DNA of 64,000 nucleotides from Daphnia pulex (Eukaryota > Arthropoda > Branchiopoda > Diplostraca > Daphniidae). Under the pieces are notes generated by a model. The model searched no databases, was not told the origin of the DNA, and saw only the letters and a program-made list of their open reading frames with translations. The translations under genes and the position numbers were made by a program. The stretch spans positions 5,208,001 through 5,272,000 of the forward strand of contig NC_060020.1 in assembly GCF_021134715.1 (NCBI RefSeq). Direction: 5' to 3'. Below, in pieces: positions 1 through 10,577 of this stretch (positions are counted from its first letter, which is position 1; the number at the start of each line of letters is the position of its first letter).

Positions 1-1068
1 ACTGCTCCGAGTTGTCAGGGTTGAAGAGACTTGTACTTCCACCGATTGACTGGTTTCGGCCGTTTCCAAACTATCGTCCTGGAAATAGGAACGTTCGTAT
101 CGGTCTGGAGGTGACGGTGCGGCTGGCCGAGTTGAGTAGCGCGCTTGCATCGAATCAAACGAAGTTGTAGGCGACGATGTGGCATTGACGTTCACAGAGC
201 CCGAAGTGGTGGCCAAAGTCGACGTTCCACTCATCTCCATCGAGCCCGGTGTCACAAAGCTGTCGCTGTTGGTTCCCGACGAAACGTTGGCTTCCACTGA
301 ATCGACCCTTCGTCTACCCGATCTGTATGGCGGTATGGGAGGACACGGTCGTACGTACTCGCGCAGCGTGTATGCAGAACTCTTGCGAACGGTAGGCGGT
401 TGTGCAATACTGGAAACCATCAGAGCCGCACTGCCGGCCAAGTAACTGCTGTCAAATTGAGGGTAGACATTTTCGTTGAGCCAAGCTTCCCTCAATGCCT
501 TTGATTCGAGTTTGGAATATTTTCTGGAATCGGCCCGCATTGAAGAAGGACGACGTCGGACAGGACTGGAACTGAGAGGTTTTCGTTGGCGGTTCTCGGT
601 GGACGGCCGACGCTCTAGCACGACCGTATCATCCCAACTCCGGCGTTGGTTGAAACGAACACTTGGTCTGCTATTAGATTCAACTGTGGACGGCGGAGAT
701 TTAATAGGAAAAAACGTAACCTGATCGGATTTAGAAGTTTTCAGGAAAGATGACCACGTATTCTTGTATGTCAAGTCGGCTACTTTGCTGGGTCTCTTTT
801 TGCTGCTGGATCGGCGTCTTTGAATAAACTGAGCATTCGATTCGGGTTCGATTCGGTTGCGTCGACCAGTATTCCGACTACCGTGTGGATGTTGCTGCTG
901 CGGAGACTTGGGCACGCACCATACACTCCCCATAGGCCGTCGAAGAAGCCAATCGGGAAGAGCGGGGAACTCATACGAATCGGGAAAACTTGAGAAGAAG
1001 TGACTTAATTTTTGAGGTATCAATCTGCGGTTTCTCGACTGAGTTCCACCCCCTGGGCGACAGTTCAT
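1..1068 (-). CDS. Uncharacterised Ser/Arg/Pro-rich protein, 3' end outside the window
   Basis: The minus strand is open for 356 codons from an ATG at 1068-1066 to the window edge with no stop and no need for an intron. An in-frame TAG lies a few codons upstream of the ATG, which supports this start. The protein is low in hydrophobic residues and rich in Ser, Arg, Pro and Gln. It begins MNCRPGGGTQSRNRR and carries basic patches such as RRRSSSKKRPSK (about residues 87-98). Several R-x-x-S contexts (for example RRRPSS and RKYSKL) look like basophilic kinase sites. No signal peptide, membrane segment or catalytic motif is visible, and I do not recognise the family. It could be a disordered cytoskeletal or scaffold protein; that is a guess from composition. 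It is divergent from the CGRRF1-like gene at 2065. Coding status is well supported by the length of the open frame; function is unknown. Confidence 0.75.
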   Translation of the reverse strand, partial: MNCRPGGGTQSRNRRLIPQKLSHFFSSFPDSYEFPALPDWLLRRPMGSVWCVPKSPQQQHPHGSRNTGRRNRIEPESNAQFIQRRRSSSKKRPSKVADLTYKNTWSSFLKTSKSDQVTFFPIKSPPSTVESNSRPSVRFNQRRSWDDTVVLERRPSTENRQRKPLSSSPVRRRPSSMRADSRKYSKLESKALREAWLNENVYPQFDSSYLAGSAALMVSSIAQPPTVRKSSAYTLREYVRPCPPIPPYRSGRRRVDSVEANVSSGTNSDSFVTPGSMEMSGTSTLATTSGSVNVNATSSPTTSFDSMQARYSTRPAAPSPPDRYERSYFQDDSLETAETSQSVEVQVSSTLTTRSS

Positions 1069-2064
1069 TTTTTCACACTAGAGAATATCCCATTAAAATT
1101 CATTACGCTCTTTCACTTGAAGAATCACGGGCACGTAACACATGAATAAATCACGATTAATTACACATGCAAAGGAAAAGTGTTTTTCTTAACGCACAGA
1201 GCTAATCGAAGAGAACCGCAATGGGTGTCGTCGTCGATTGGGACTTGGGCAAACCTAACCACCAGCTTGTTTAACTGTTGCCATGAGATCCGGAAAACAT
1301 AGTGCAATCCATAGCACTTGCGCTTGGGCTTCGACCCGGTGATGGGCACCGTAGAGTTTTTCAATTACACCCTATTCGGCTTTGCTAGCTGGTTGCTAGC
1401 TCAATGTTTGGTCGCTACCAGTTTTATAGGGTTTCAGCAGTCAGCATATATGTATAGCCTACTTGCGGTGCCCTAGCTCTCAACTTTCGATATGCTTCGG
1501 TATACAGGAACAGCATGATATGCTTCTACATGTAATTCTTCCCATCTAGTTATCGGAATTTCTTGGCGTGCAAAAGAATTTTTATTGAACTCTAATACGC
1601 GGCATCACTAACGATCGATGAAATAGTGTTTCATTTTAATCTTAAACGGAAAAAGATTTGAGGGAGTTGAGGGCTTATCTAAATTTTATGTAAATTAGTT
1701 TGATTTTTCTTAGGAAGCGGCTGTTCCGTTTGGGCCACACCGCTAGAGTGCGAACCTTGACGCACCAGAGGGTGCTCGATTCGTAGTGTACTGTAGAATG
1801 TGTAAACATACTCCTGTAAATATCGTAACAGTGATGAGTGATCCATGACAATAAACAAACATTGTCAAAACAAGCCATTAAGTCAAATATTCAACTAGAG
1901 TTCATTAGTTCAATCAGCTTTAAGGCTAAGCTTTTAACTTAACTGAATTTGCAATGGCAAAATTAAGTATTTTTGTGAAAACTTAACAAATCACACAGAA
2001 ATATACACTCTTTTAAGCTTTGACAATATTATTTACTTAAGAGTTTGCAGGTTAATAAGCTAAC
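1069..2064. other. Intergenic region between two divergent genes
   Basis: About 1 kb separates the start of the unknown minus-strand gene from the CGRRF1-like gene. A minus-strand open stretch at 1161-1361 has no ATG and no recognisable product; it may be 5' untranslated sequence of the gene below it. No core promoter element could be assigned with confidence on either strand. Confidence 0.5.
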
Positions 2065-3272
2065 ATGCAGATGCTCCACATTGCTTCACAGCTTACTTAT
2101 TTGGCTGTTGCTGCGAATTTTGGTTCAATTTTCACTGTTCTTATCTGTTGTGCAGCAATGATTCTTTTCATTCGACAGTTTAGGTAAAACCTTTATGACA
2201 AAATCAATTTTGGTGGTGCAAACATTTACATTCTGTTAGATATAATTTAGTATTTCTAAATATTCAGGCTTTATGAGTTTGAACCAACTGGGACTTCAGT
2301 TGTACAAGTAAAACAACCAGCCCAACAACAACTATTGAATAAAGTTAACTTGCCCTTCTCGCTGGAAGTAGGAAAACTTGATTCAAGTGATTTGTCAGGT
2401 ATATTGAAATAAAATTCTACATTGCAGATTGCAGTCTGTAGGATAGATTAAATTTTTTTACATCTTTATAAACTAGGAAATTATCACTTGACTTTGTACT
2501 CTACCAGCTATTTTCCATGCCTCTTTGTTGTTTGTAGAGAAATGTCATCAGATGTAGTTAAAAATTTGATAAATGAACCATGGCAAACATTTTTAGAGTT
2601 CTTCAGATCTGAAATGAAAATATGTCCTAATTTACAAATGTAAGTTACTTAGTTAAAAGTATAAAATGAATATAAATTAAATATTTTTTTTAATGTATGA
2701 AACACAATAATTTATCTGTTCAAAGATATGCTGAAGAGGAGACTCATGAATTAAAGCCTTTTTCAATAAAGGGTGCACTTGATTGCATACCAAGGACGGC
2801 ATATGCTTTAGTGGCGTTTCATATTAGAACCGATGCTGAATACATGAATGATGGAGATCCAACGGCTCTAATAACTCTAATACATATTCCTGATCGCTAC
2901 TGCAATGCCCCGGCAACAACTTTGTTTCAGTATTTAAAATGCAACGATGGAAGAGTATTAAACCTCAAGGTACAATCAGTTAAAAAACTTAAAAGACTTA
3001 TTTTATTAATTATTTGTATTAATCTTTCGTCATGTATTCACAAATTATAGCCGCTTTATTCGCCAGAGAAGTCAAGGATTACGCCAAATGGAGACGATTC
3101 AAGGCAAAGGCACGATAACCAAGGCAACATTAATTGCGTTATCTGTTGGAATTTTCCAGCTACTCATGTTTTGCTACCTTGCAGGCACGCTTGCCTCTGT
3201 GTGAATTGCTTCAAACGTGTAGAAAACTGCCCTGTTTGCCGCACTCGTGTTATGTCTTACTTTTTAGTGTAG
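2065..3272 (+). CDS. CGRRF1: Cell growth regulator with RING finger domain 1-like protein (CGRRF1)
   Basis: Five exons join in frame: 2065-2183, 2268-2398, 2477-2639, 2726-2969 and 3051-3272, giving 292 residues (human CGRRF1 is about 330). All four introns have GT-AG ends. A hydrophobic segment at about residues 12-36 is the expected N-terminal membrane anchor. The middle carries the family-typical block ending in LIHIPDR followed by LFQYLK. The C terminus is a C3HC4-type RING: Cys248, Cys251, Cys263, His265, Cys267 or Cys269, Cys272, Cys279 and Cys282, including the PCRHACLC stretch typical of this family. By family knowledge it is an ER-membrane E3 ubiquitin ligase linked to growth control. 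The identification rests on the combined TM, HIPDR and RING order. Stop codon is TAG at 3270-3272. Confidence 0.88.
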
Positions 3273-3573
3273 AGATTAGAGAAAGCTAGCACATACCGCT
3301 GATGTTAAATTGAATGCCAAGAAACAAATATGAAAAGTCTTTTTTATAGTTAGTTATTTAATTTCGTATATTTAAAGAGACTGGGTTATTGTTTTGCCTC
3401 CAATAATAATGTTTCTATTTCGTTTTTTAATTGGTTTTTTAATGTATCTCATGTTTTATGGCAAGCCGTTCGTGCCACATTTCACGGAAAATCCAAAAAT
3501 GTAATTAGGTTAGGTTATAGGAACGCAAGCGTGAATGTATATACATTTACATAGCACACTACACAAGCGTCAT

Positions 3574-3591
3574 TAAACCGTTAACGGTTTA
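3574..3591. repeat. Perfect 18-bp palindrome with paired Myb-type motifs
   Basis: The sequence TAAACCGTTAACGGTTTA is its own reverse complement. It contains two inverted AACCGTT/AACGGTT cores, which resemble Myb binding sites. It lies about 100 bp upstream of the ATG-plus-donor candidate at 3691, so a promoter role is possible but unproven. Confidence 0.7.
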
Positions 3592-4076
3592 GTAAAATTC
3601 AAATCTCCCACACTAGATGGCGAAATCGTCGAGTGCCCCATATCCGGCAAATTTGTCGTCTGATTTGGACCTTCTTTAAAAAACAGCAATATGGCGACCA
3701 CGTTGCGATCATGCTTTCCGAGTTGCAACCAAATTGTGAGTATCGGGATCGTAGTAGGTAGTAGCCAAATTTGCCGTTCGAAAACAGCAGTGGAAAACAC
3801 TCGGAAAATACCGTTTACCGTGGATTGTTGTCGGGGAGAAGGAAACTCAGTTCCTAAGCCAAAATTAGTTAGGTAGTAAAAGAAAGAAAATTTTTGAATA
3901 CATTTACGAAGAGGGGTTGCGAAACGTGAACGTACGAAATCAGCCAGAGGTAAATGGGCTTACTTGAATGTACTTCACATTTTGAGTTCTTTATATCATT
4001 TTTCTTTATGTATCATAACCATTTTTAAATATAAACTTTCAAGTAGACTGTCATCCAAAATATCTAGATGGATGGA

Positions 4077-4097
4077 TAAGATGGATTATCCATCTTA
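4077..4097. repeat. 21-bp inverted repeat adjoining a tandem array
   Basis: Ten-base arms TAAGATGGAT and ATCCATCTTA flank a single central T. The right arm is the first part of the 28-bp tandem unit that follows, so the array starts from a near-perfect palindrome. Confidence 0.75.
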
Positions 4098-4227
4098 AGC
4101 AAGCCAGGAAACATTATCCATCTTAAGCAAGCCAGGAAACATTATCCATCTTAAGCAAGCCAGGAAACATTATCCATCTTAAGCAAGCCAGGAAACATTA
4201 TCCATCTTAAGCAAGCCAGGAAACATT
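4085..4227 (+). repeat. Tandem repeat, 28-bp unit, five copies
   Basis: The unit begins ATTATCCATCTTAAGCAAGC and ends CAGGAAAC. The CCAGGAAAC landmark recurs at 4104, 4132, 4160, 4188 and 4216, exactly 28 bp apart, and the copies are essentially identical. Such homogeneity implies recent expansion and probable length polymorphism. Confidence 0.93.
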
Positions 4228-4831
4228 CAGTGTCATGATAGAGAAAAATCTTAGCAATGTAATATCTGATTTGTATTAGTTACCCACATTTCATTTTTTG
4301 TTTGTTTTCCATTTAGAGTTAATTCATACACTATTTGGGGTTTACCACTTAGTGTAGCCTAGGTTAGCGAATTAGTTTCTAGTTCTTTCTCTGTGTTCAA
4401 TGTTAATTATGAAGCTACAGTAATAAATTAATAGTGGTTTCTTTTATTCTTTTTAGTTTCCGGACCTACCACATTTATTTTTGTTTTAGTTGGAATAGTG
4501 GAATACCCGTGGTGAAGTACCTAACTGGACAGCAGAAAAGGAAACAGGTATTGCTTTAATCATTTTGTGTTGTAAATTTATTGGAATAGTTAAATGTGTG
4601 TGGGGCCATAGTCATTCAAACTTAGCTTCTTCAGGGATTTTCTCAAATTGAATAAAACCCATGAAGTGTTATTGGCTCTTAATTAGCATCTTACTGTATG
4701 ACTATGTGAGGCCTTTTTATATACTCAGCTATGACTGAAAGATGTAGGGTAAGAACGTAAAGAAACTAGTACAGATAAGTTGAGATTTTAAGTAGAATTC
4801 TGTTTTATTTGTTATGTTGTTCCACCTTCTG

Positions 4832-4889
4832 ACCTCCACCCACAATTCCACCACATTCTAACATTCAAAAGAATAATTACAATGACAAA
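4832..4889 (+). repeat. Dispersed ~58-bp repeat, copy 1
   Basis: Begins ACCTCCACCCACAATTCCACC and ends GAATAATTACAATGACAAAG. A second copy with a handful of mismatches starts at 5655. The two copies lie about 823 bp apart in direct orientation. Confidence 0.8.
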
Positions 4890-5018
4890 GATTTTATGAA
4901 TAGTTCATTTTAGAATTGACATTTATTTTTTACAATAGTACAACAGTTGTTGGATAATATTTTAACTGTGTCTAAATATTTGTTTAGGGCACATAACAGC
5001 CAGGTGATATTTTTAGAG

Positions 5019-5513
5019 GTTTGGTGTTGCAACCGGTGAGTCCATCCATCAAATTATCCCACCCGAAAACAGTCCCCTGGTGGATTTTGGTCCCCATTCA
5101 AGCCACCTACATCATACCCACTTTGATGATCTTCTGCCCATTCTCAAAGAGGCTGGTGTGTGTCACGCATTATTATCTTATCTGATTTTATCTACTTAGT
5201 AATTACCTTTTCATCCTGTATTAGGTCAAGATTTACTTATTCTTGTTTGGAGGAATTCTTCAGAAGTCCTCATCAAGGATCAGCCTCAGTCAGACGATAG
5301 TAAATTAGCCTTCCAATCCTACCAGGGAGAGTTTTCCGCTATTTATCAAGAAGAGCAAAAGTGTAAATGTCAATTGGAAATTGTTCTGCAACTGCAAGGC
5401 CATGAAAACTGGATGTACGGGCTCCATTGGCAATCGCTCGTGTTAAAAGGTGTTCTTCCTCTTTCCTGTTCCATGGACGATCTGCGTGAGGTAGATCCTT
5501 CCAGCGGCATTGG
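5019..5513 (+). pseudogene. Two exon-like stretches of an unrecognised gene (real gene or remnant)
   Basis: An open stretch from about 5019 to 5155 ends in a GT donor. It contains the sequence IIPPENSPLVDFGPHSSHLH and then FDDLLPILKEAG. After a 69-bp intron (5156-5224) a second open stretch, 5225-5513, continues in the same frame for 95 codons starting GQDLLILVWRNSSEVL. It ends in another donor (GTAATT at 5514). Composition and frame continuity across the intron look coding, yet no clean continuation downstream was found. I do not recognise the protein. It may be a working gene whose other exons I missed or a decayed copy. Confidence 0.4.
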
Positions 5514-5654
5514 GTAATTAGGAATCAGCTTATGTAATTATGTTGGTCAACTTTTTAAACGTGAGGCTACAGATTTAACTAGCTCTTTGCTTATATGTTG
5601 AATTTTTAGTTAAGTCAGGGATTGTCCTAGGGATTGCATATATATTTGCGCTCC

Positions 5655-5712
5655 ACCTCCACCCACAATCCCACCACGTTTTAACATACCAAAGAATAAT
5701 TACAATGACAAA
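5655..5712 (+). repeat. Dispersed ~58-bp repeat, copy 2
   Basis: Direct-orientation partner of the repeat at 4832-4889, sharing the long run GAATAATTACAATGACAAA. It sits in the presumed intron after the exon-like stretch ending at 5513. Confidence 0.8.
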
Positions 5713-6094
5713 AAAAAAGTTATCTCGTTAGGTTGAGTTTTTGGGGGGGTTTCTAAATTTGGTTTTATGAAGAAATTCTTAAGATTTTAACGGGATTCCT
5801 TATTTAATTTCTTAGGTTCTGAAATATTTGGGTTACGAGTTACCATCGACATCGACGTGCAAATACTCCGCCAACAGACTATGTAAACCAGTGCACGATC
5901 AATCCAATTGGGTCAGTAAGAAAAACCAGACGCAATGAAAAAAAAAGACCGTAAATGTTACTTGTCGCTCAAGTTTTCCATTTTCTAACCTTTATCACCT
6001 CCATTATGCAAATGGCGTAAAGCACCAGGTAAAAAGAAACATTTTTATTTCTTTTCATTTCCATAACTCACGTGCATTTTATTATTTTCAACAG

Positions 6095-6251
6095 ATTTAG
6101 AAACACAAAGGTGATCAATGAAGTTAGACCGTATCACGAAATCGTTAAAGATTTCCACCAGGGCCCGAATAACTCGCTGGTTTGGAACTACCCACAGACC
6201 TCTATTCAAGAATTGTCTCATTTATCCGCCCAAACTGCCTCCAATCGTTGA
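6095..6251 (+). pseudogene. Exon-like terminal stretch of an unrecognised gene
   Basis: After an acceptor-like TTTTCAACAG, a frame of 51 codons starts FRNTKVINEVRPYHEIVKDF and ends at TGA (6249-6251). The amino acid composition is protein-like. It may be the last exon of the same unrecognised gene as 5019-5513, but the middle piece around 5817-5890 could not be joined without a stop. Function unknown. Confidence 0.35.
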
Positions 6252-8484
6252 GCGAATTTGTTTTGTAAGTTCGAACCCTATGCATGTTCAGAAAAAGAAA
6301 AGGTGGCCATGGGTCATTATCTTATTTTTTTTTTCCAATTTTTCTGGGTCTCTATTATTTTCTACCTGAGATTTATCAATAATTATGTAGGATAATAGAA
6401 GTTAATGAATGTTTTTAAAAACCATGCCAGTTATCAACATTGTCCTAAATACCTTTACCAATCTTCCAAAAGGCGTAACCTGATAAGAGTAACTTAATTT
6501 TATATGTTATCAAACATAATTCGTTCGGCAGGTTTACAACCAGTAACTATATTAGGGAATGCAAAATTAGAATTTTTTAGTATATCAGTTGAGATCTTTT
6601 CACGTTTGATGTATTGCGAATTTCCATTTTTGTTCAAGAAGCAGTTGAAGAACCGAAATATCCAACGCTTATTAGCATATAGGGCGAATCGCCTCGAAAT
6701 GATTCATCTTTGTGTATGAAACAGATTTTCAAAAAAATAAATTTGCATTGCAATGTATTACCTTCGATTAGGAAGACTTCCGAAGCCTAGCCCAAATTCC
6801 AACATTCATTGTTTCTTTACCTTCGTCATGAGGTGGCGCGTACAAGGGAAAATTCGTCAACATTTTTAACATTGTCACTTCGTAATACAGTTGTCCTTCT
6901 ATGAAGTACACGCCTCAGCAAGACCGAGCAGGATTGCGGTTTCAAAACATAACCAGTCACCTTATCGCTTCAACAATTCCGTTGAAATAGGTCGCTATCT
7001 CCCCTGAATAAAAGATCACATTCAATGCCAGTTGGCACGTTCCTTTTTGAACAATGGAAAAAATTATTGCCCTTGCCCTTTCCCTATAAAGGTTTCTAAT
7101 TACGAATAATTTGTTATTCCGATCATTTCAATAATGATCAATGGCAATACAACGAAAAATTCACGAATGCGTAGTTCTTGAATTTTCTGGGAGAAAACGG
7201 GGAATCCTAAACCGGCCGAGCGACTTCCTGGAGCAAGAATTTGACCATGAACAAATAAACCCAAATATCATCTTACCGTTAGACTAAAAGGTAACCAAAA
7301 CATTGTGAAGAACGTATATGGACCCGGAGGATCTTCCAATTTGGCTAAGTTTAAAACGGAATGGAAGGCAATGTTGTTGAACCGACTGGATGGGAAGAGA
7401 GAAACATTCCATCATAGCCCGAAGGCCCCGAACCCATGTCTGGGTATATGGCCTGAATTGACAAAAGGAAAGAATGCATGAATTTTAACCCTCCCCCAGT
7501 CATCAATCTCACCCAGGGTTGGGGTAACCAGACGATCTGTAAACAGGCGATGAATTTCACGACTGCGAGGAAAGAGAAAAACAAAAACGGATTTGACCAT
7601 CAGGAACTTCGTAACCTTTTAAGAATCAGAAGCGTCTCCAATGGACATGCATGGGCATGGGGAGAAAGTGTCCGACTAGGAAAAATCTCGGAAAGACCAG
7701 TCTCTTGTTTTGATGAAGCCAAGGCTCAGGAGCACTAAACTGTAAATAAAATTGGACAAACGTTCGAGAGAAAAAAAAACATCCCCTTGCTCACTGACCC
7801 ACAAAGGAAAGTAATACCGACGTGAGATATTGAAAGATGAAATTTCCGGCTGTTCCCGAAGATAAGGTCTCAATCACACAGGGCTCAATCACCGTAGGAC
7901 GGGAAAAATTCTGTAAAAAAGTAGAAACTAGTAGATGTGTACAAACACATTAAATTACATTTTTGAATCACCATTATATTGAGTACCAGAAGTTGCAAGT
8001 CATTTTGTACATGGAAAGTTTCCACAATATTAAAATCAATGATTCAATATGAACCAACACTAGTTATGCAGATTTTTGTTGGAGCTGCAGAGTTAACATA
8101 CTTTTAGTTAAATTTACAATCAAGTAGGGATTCTGGATCAATGCTCCAAAGGGAAAGATTTACACCTGAGCAATTTGGTTTTTCTGTTGTTCAACCAACC
8201 TCAATCATGGAGTATCAACTACCTGATCAGCATCAAGTGTCCCATGTTCTCTCAGTTCAGAAAGGTTGAAAAGGTGCTGGAAATCACCAACGTCTCAATC
8301 AGTTGGGCACATTTGGTAGACGATGATGTTCTCCCAGTCAACTGTAAGACAAAAATAAGCCCAGGCATAACACAAAGCACTAATGGACGAAAATCAAGCG
8401 CCGCAATGTAGACAATCAGGAAAGAAATTAGGATATCTTAAAATGTTCTAGAACTTTAGAAAAATCAGCAAAACGACGCAAAAT
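6252..8484. other. No recognisable gene; scattered decayed-looking frames
   Basis: Short open stretches occur on both strands (for example 7478-7738 on the plus strand, and 8141-8267 on the plus strand starting MLQRERFTPEQFGF). Each ends after a few dozen codons, and I recognise no domain. The composition around 7300-7740 looks like former coding sequence broken by stops, possibly an old transposable element or gene copy. No terminal repeats were found. Confidence 0.4.
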
Positions 8485-9168
8485 CTAACCAACTTGACGC
8501 GTATTACAGTGTAGAGACGAAAGGAAACGGTCCAAACTCTTCAGATCATCATCTTCATCAAGCGACGAGGGGCGGAATTTCTTGTTGGCCTGGCTGCTGC
8601 TGCTGCTGGAATCTTCACTACCGCATTCACATCTGGTTAGAGGCAAGCAACCGCAACGATGACGTTTGGTAGCTCCCGTCACGCTAGGAAGTGGGGTAGA
8701 TGGCCTCTCCATGTCCATTTCTTCTTCAGTAGTCTCCATTTGCTGCTGCACGCCGTCCGCCATTTTGGGGAAGGCCGCCATTTTGTTTGGTTCCTGCTCA
8801 CCGAAAGTGGATGACGTCTCCAAGAACAGCAACGGCTTCAATTCCTTCCACCTCTTTTGGCGTTCCACTTGTCGGCATTTGACCTCAGACTGGGCGAAAA
8901 TAAAGGCATTGTGAAGTAAAACCTCTCGTCGCAAGTCGTGCTGCTTCCGCGACGCAATTTTCGCTTTGGTAAAGCGCTGGATCCAACGGGAAAGTTCCTC
9001 GGTCGTATACCGTCGTCGTTGTTGATGAACGCCTGGCTCTTCTCTCCGCTCCGCATCGACAAACTTACAAGAAGGTTGGGTTGTTTGATAAGTGACTTGA
9101 CATAGGCCAGAATTAAACTGAGCTCGAATACACTTGTTAACAGAGAAATTCAAGCTTTTTTGACCCAT
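8485..9168 (-). CDS. Uncharacterised single-exon protein, acidic C terminus
   Basis: The minus strand is open for 227 codons from ATG at 9168-9166 (good context, G at -3 and +4) to TAG at 8487-8485. The frame stays open upstream of the ATG, so an upstream exon is possible. Visible parts in order are a basic, probably helical middle region with RRYTTEELSRWIQRF (about residues 53-67) followed by many Lys/Arg, a Met/Glu-rich stretch, a Cys-rich spot CGCLPLTRCECG, a Ser run and an acidic tail SLDEDDDLKSLDRFLSSL. The order basic helix then acidic tail resembles small transcription co-regulators, but no family was recognised. A second good ATG in the frame (PNKMAAF) could start a shorter form. Confidence 0.55.
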   Translation of the reverse strand: MGQKSLNFSVNKCIRAQFNSGLCQVTYQTTQPSCKFVDAERREEPGVHQQRRRYTTEELSRWIQRFTKAKIASRKQHDLRREVLLHNAFIFAQSEVKCRQVERQKRWKELKPLLFLETSSTFGEQEPNKMAAFPKMADGVQQQMETTEEEMDMERPSTPLPSVTGATKRHRCGCLPLTRCECGSEDSSSSSSQANKKFRPSSLDEDDDLKSLDRFLSSLHCNTRQVG

Positions 9169-10565
9169 TACAAATTTTTCACACCCGCCCCTTTCTCTTT
9201 TGTTTAATGAGGCCAAAATGGCTTCAGTCTCCCCGTTAATCGTAAAAGTCTTAATTACGATCTTTCTCCAAAAAACCGTTTTGGGGAGGTTGAGGTTTAC
9301 CTAGTCGTCTTGTAAATGATTGAAGTGCACTTGTCAGTTGATCCTTTTCCGGAATATTCGATAATTTTCAGGAATCAAGGCGACGTCCGACCAACACTAT
9401 CAACTTTTGGAACTGTAATGGCGTCAGGGAAAGGGGGAAGCTTTCTTTTAACGTGTTCCTACGCCACGATTCGCGCGCCACCTATTCACTAAATAGTTCT
9501 TCCTCAATCTTTATCTTTTTGCCAATTTCTACACGATTGCAATCTAAACATTAAATTGTCAGATGGTTTTTTTCAGATTTCGTATTTTTGGTTCTATCTG
9601 AAATAATATTTAGACTAAATACACACGAAATTGCGTTTCCATTTCCAAGGTGATAGATGCTGTTTATCATTTCACAATAATTCGTTAAAAAAGAACTAGC
9701 TTAGTGCAGAAATATGAGTAATATCGTAACTAAATGCACTACGTAACACGATTTACATGTTATACTATAGAAATTTCAACATGTTTGTTTGTGGTCTGAT
9801 TCGCCATCAAGTTGATACACGATATTTTTCAAGGTTTTTACCATGGCGCAGTGATGACGTCATTACACTTCCGGCCTTGAAATATGATTTGTTAAGCTGC
9901 CGTGTTGTGTGTGTTTTCTTTTTATAAATGCTGGTAGTGATTCATTTTCAGGAAGTTGAGAAAAGGGAAAGAGGTTTCTTTTTATTATTAAGTCAAGGCA
10001 GTAACCGATAACTGGTGTATGTTTTATACAACTTTCAAATTCACGATGTTAAACTGGGTAGTGGGTACGTCTTAAATAAATTTGTTTTAGAAATCAAAAA
10101 GCATCCGCATCTACGTAAATACAATAGAACACTCGTACACGTTCTCATAAGCCATTTCTTTGTCTTTCAAATAGTTTGAATTAGTTTTTCTTTCACTTTG
10201 AATTTCTTTTTCATTTATGAGAAAAAGAAAAATACATCCAACAATGACTTTACATTGAGATTATTGAAAATTTTTATATTTCGTACAGAGAGAATGATTG
10301 CAGCAACTTTGGGAAAATTTCAAATTTGATGTTGAAATAATCAATAGACATGGAAATTCAAATAAGCCCACTGGGCACTGTGGGAAATGTGTATGCCAAA
10401 TGTACTAATTCAAATTATAATTGTGTGTATTTTTATACAAATATTACATTGTAATAATTTATACATTTATAGTTTATGAATTTTAGGTTGAAATCTTTCT
10501 TCTCTGTAATTTTGTAAAAATAATAAATCTGAAACAAAAGCGTGACAACGTCCACTCAATTTCCG
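9169..10565. other. AT-rich intergenic region upstream of the ubiquitin-eL40 gene
   Basis: About 1.4 kb between the uncharacterised minus-strand gene and the divergent ubiquitin-eL40 gene. No ORF of note or repeat was seen. A TGACGTCA CRE-type palindrome lies at 9854-9861. Confidence 0.5.
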
Positions 10566-10577
10566 CTTTTTTCTCAC
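10566..10577 (+). promoter_or_regulatory. Polypyrimidine (TCT/TOP) initiator of the ubiquitin-eL40 gene
   Basis: The run CTTTTTTCTCAC starts with C at 10566 and fits the polypyrimidine initiator used by ribosomal protein genes, which also gives the mRNA a 5' TOP tract. A non-coding first exon would run from here to 10641, where a GTAAGA donor begins. The acceptor TTTTTCAATGCAG ends at 10799, five bases before the ATG. Such a gene class is normally controlled by growth signalling through TOP-mRNA translation. Confidence 0.55.

Larger units (their letters stand above)
3273..5018. other. Gap without a confirmed gene; possible first exon near 3691
   Basis: This stretch holds the 3' flank of the CGRRF1-like gene, an 18-bp palindrome and a 28-bp tandem repeat listed separately. 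An ATG at 3691 opens a short frame (MATTLRSCFPSCNQI) that runs directly into a consensus splice donor GTGAGT at 3736. It could be the first coding exon of the exon-like pieces at 5019-6251, but I could not join them in frame. Confidence 0.4.

Noticed and set aside
845..860. tRNA B-box-like GGTTCGATTC
   Set aside because: It lies inside the open frame of the minus-strand gene at 1-1068, and no A box or cloverleaf fits.
3502..3515. TTAGG-type telomeric repeat (TTAGGTTAGG)
   Set aside because: Only two units; expected by chance and not evidence of a telomere.
8666..8914. Plus-strand open frame opposite the uncharacterised gene at 8485-9168
   Set aside because: Antisense shadow of the longer minus-strand frame, which has the better start context and composition.
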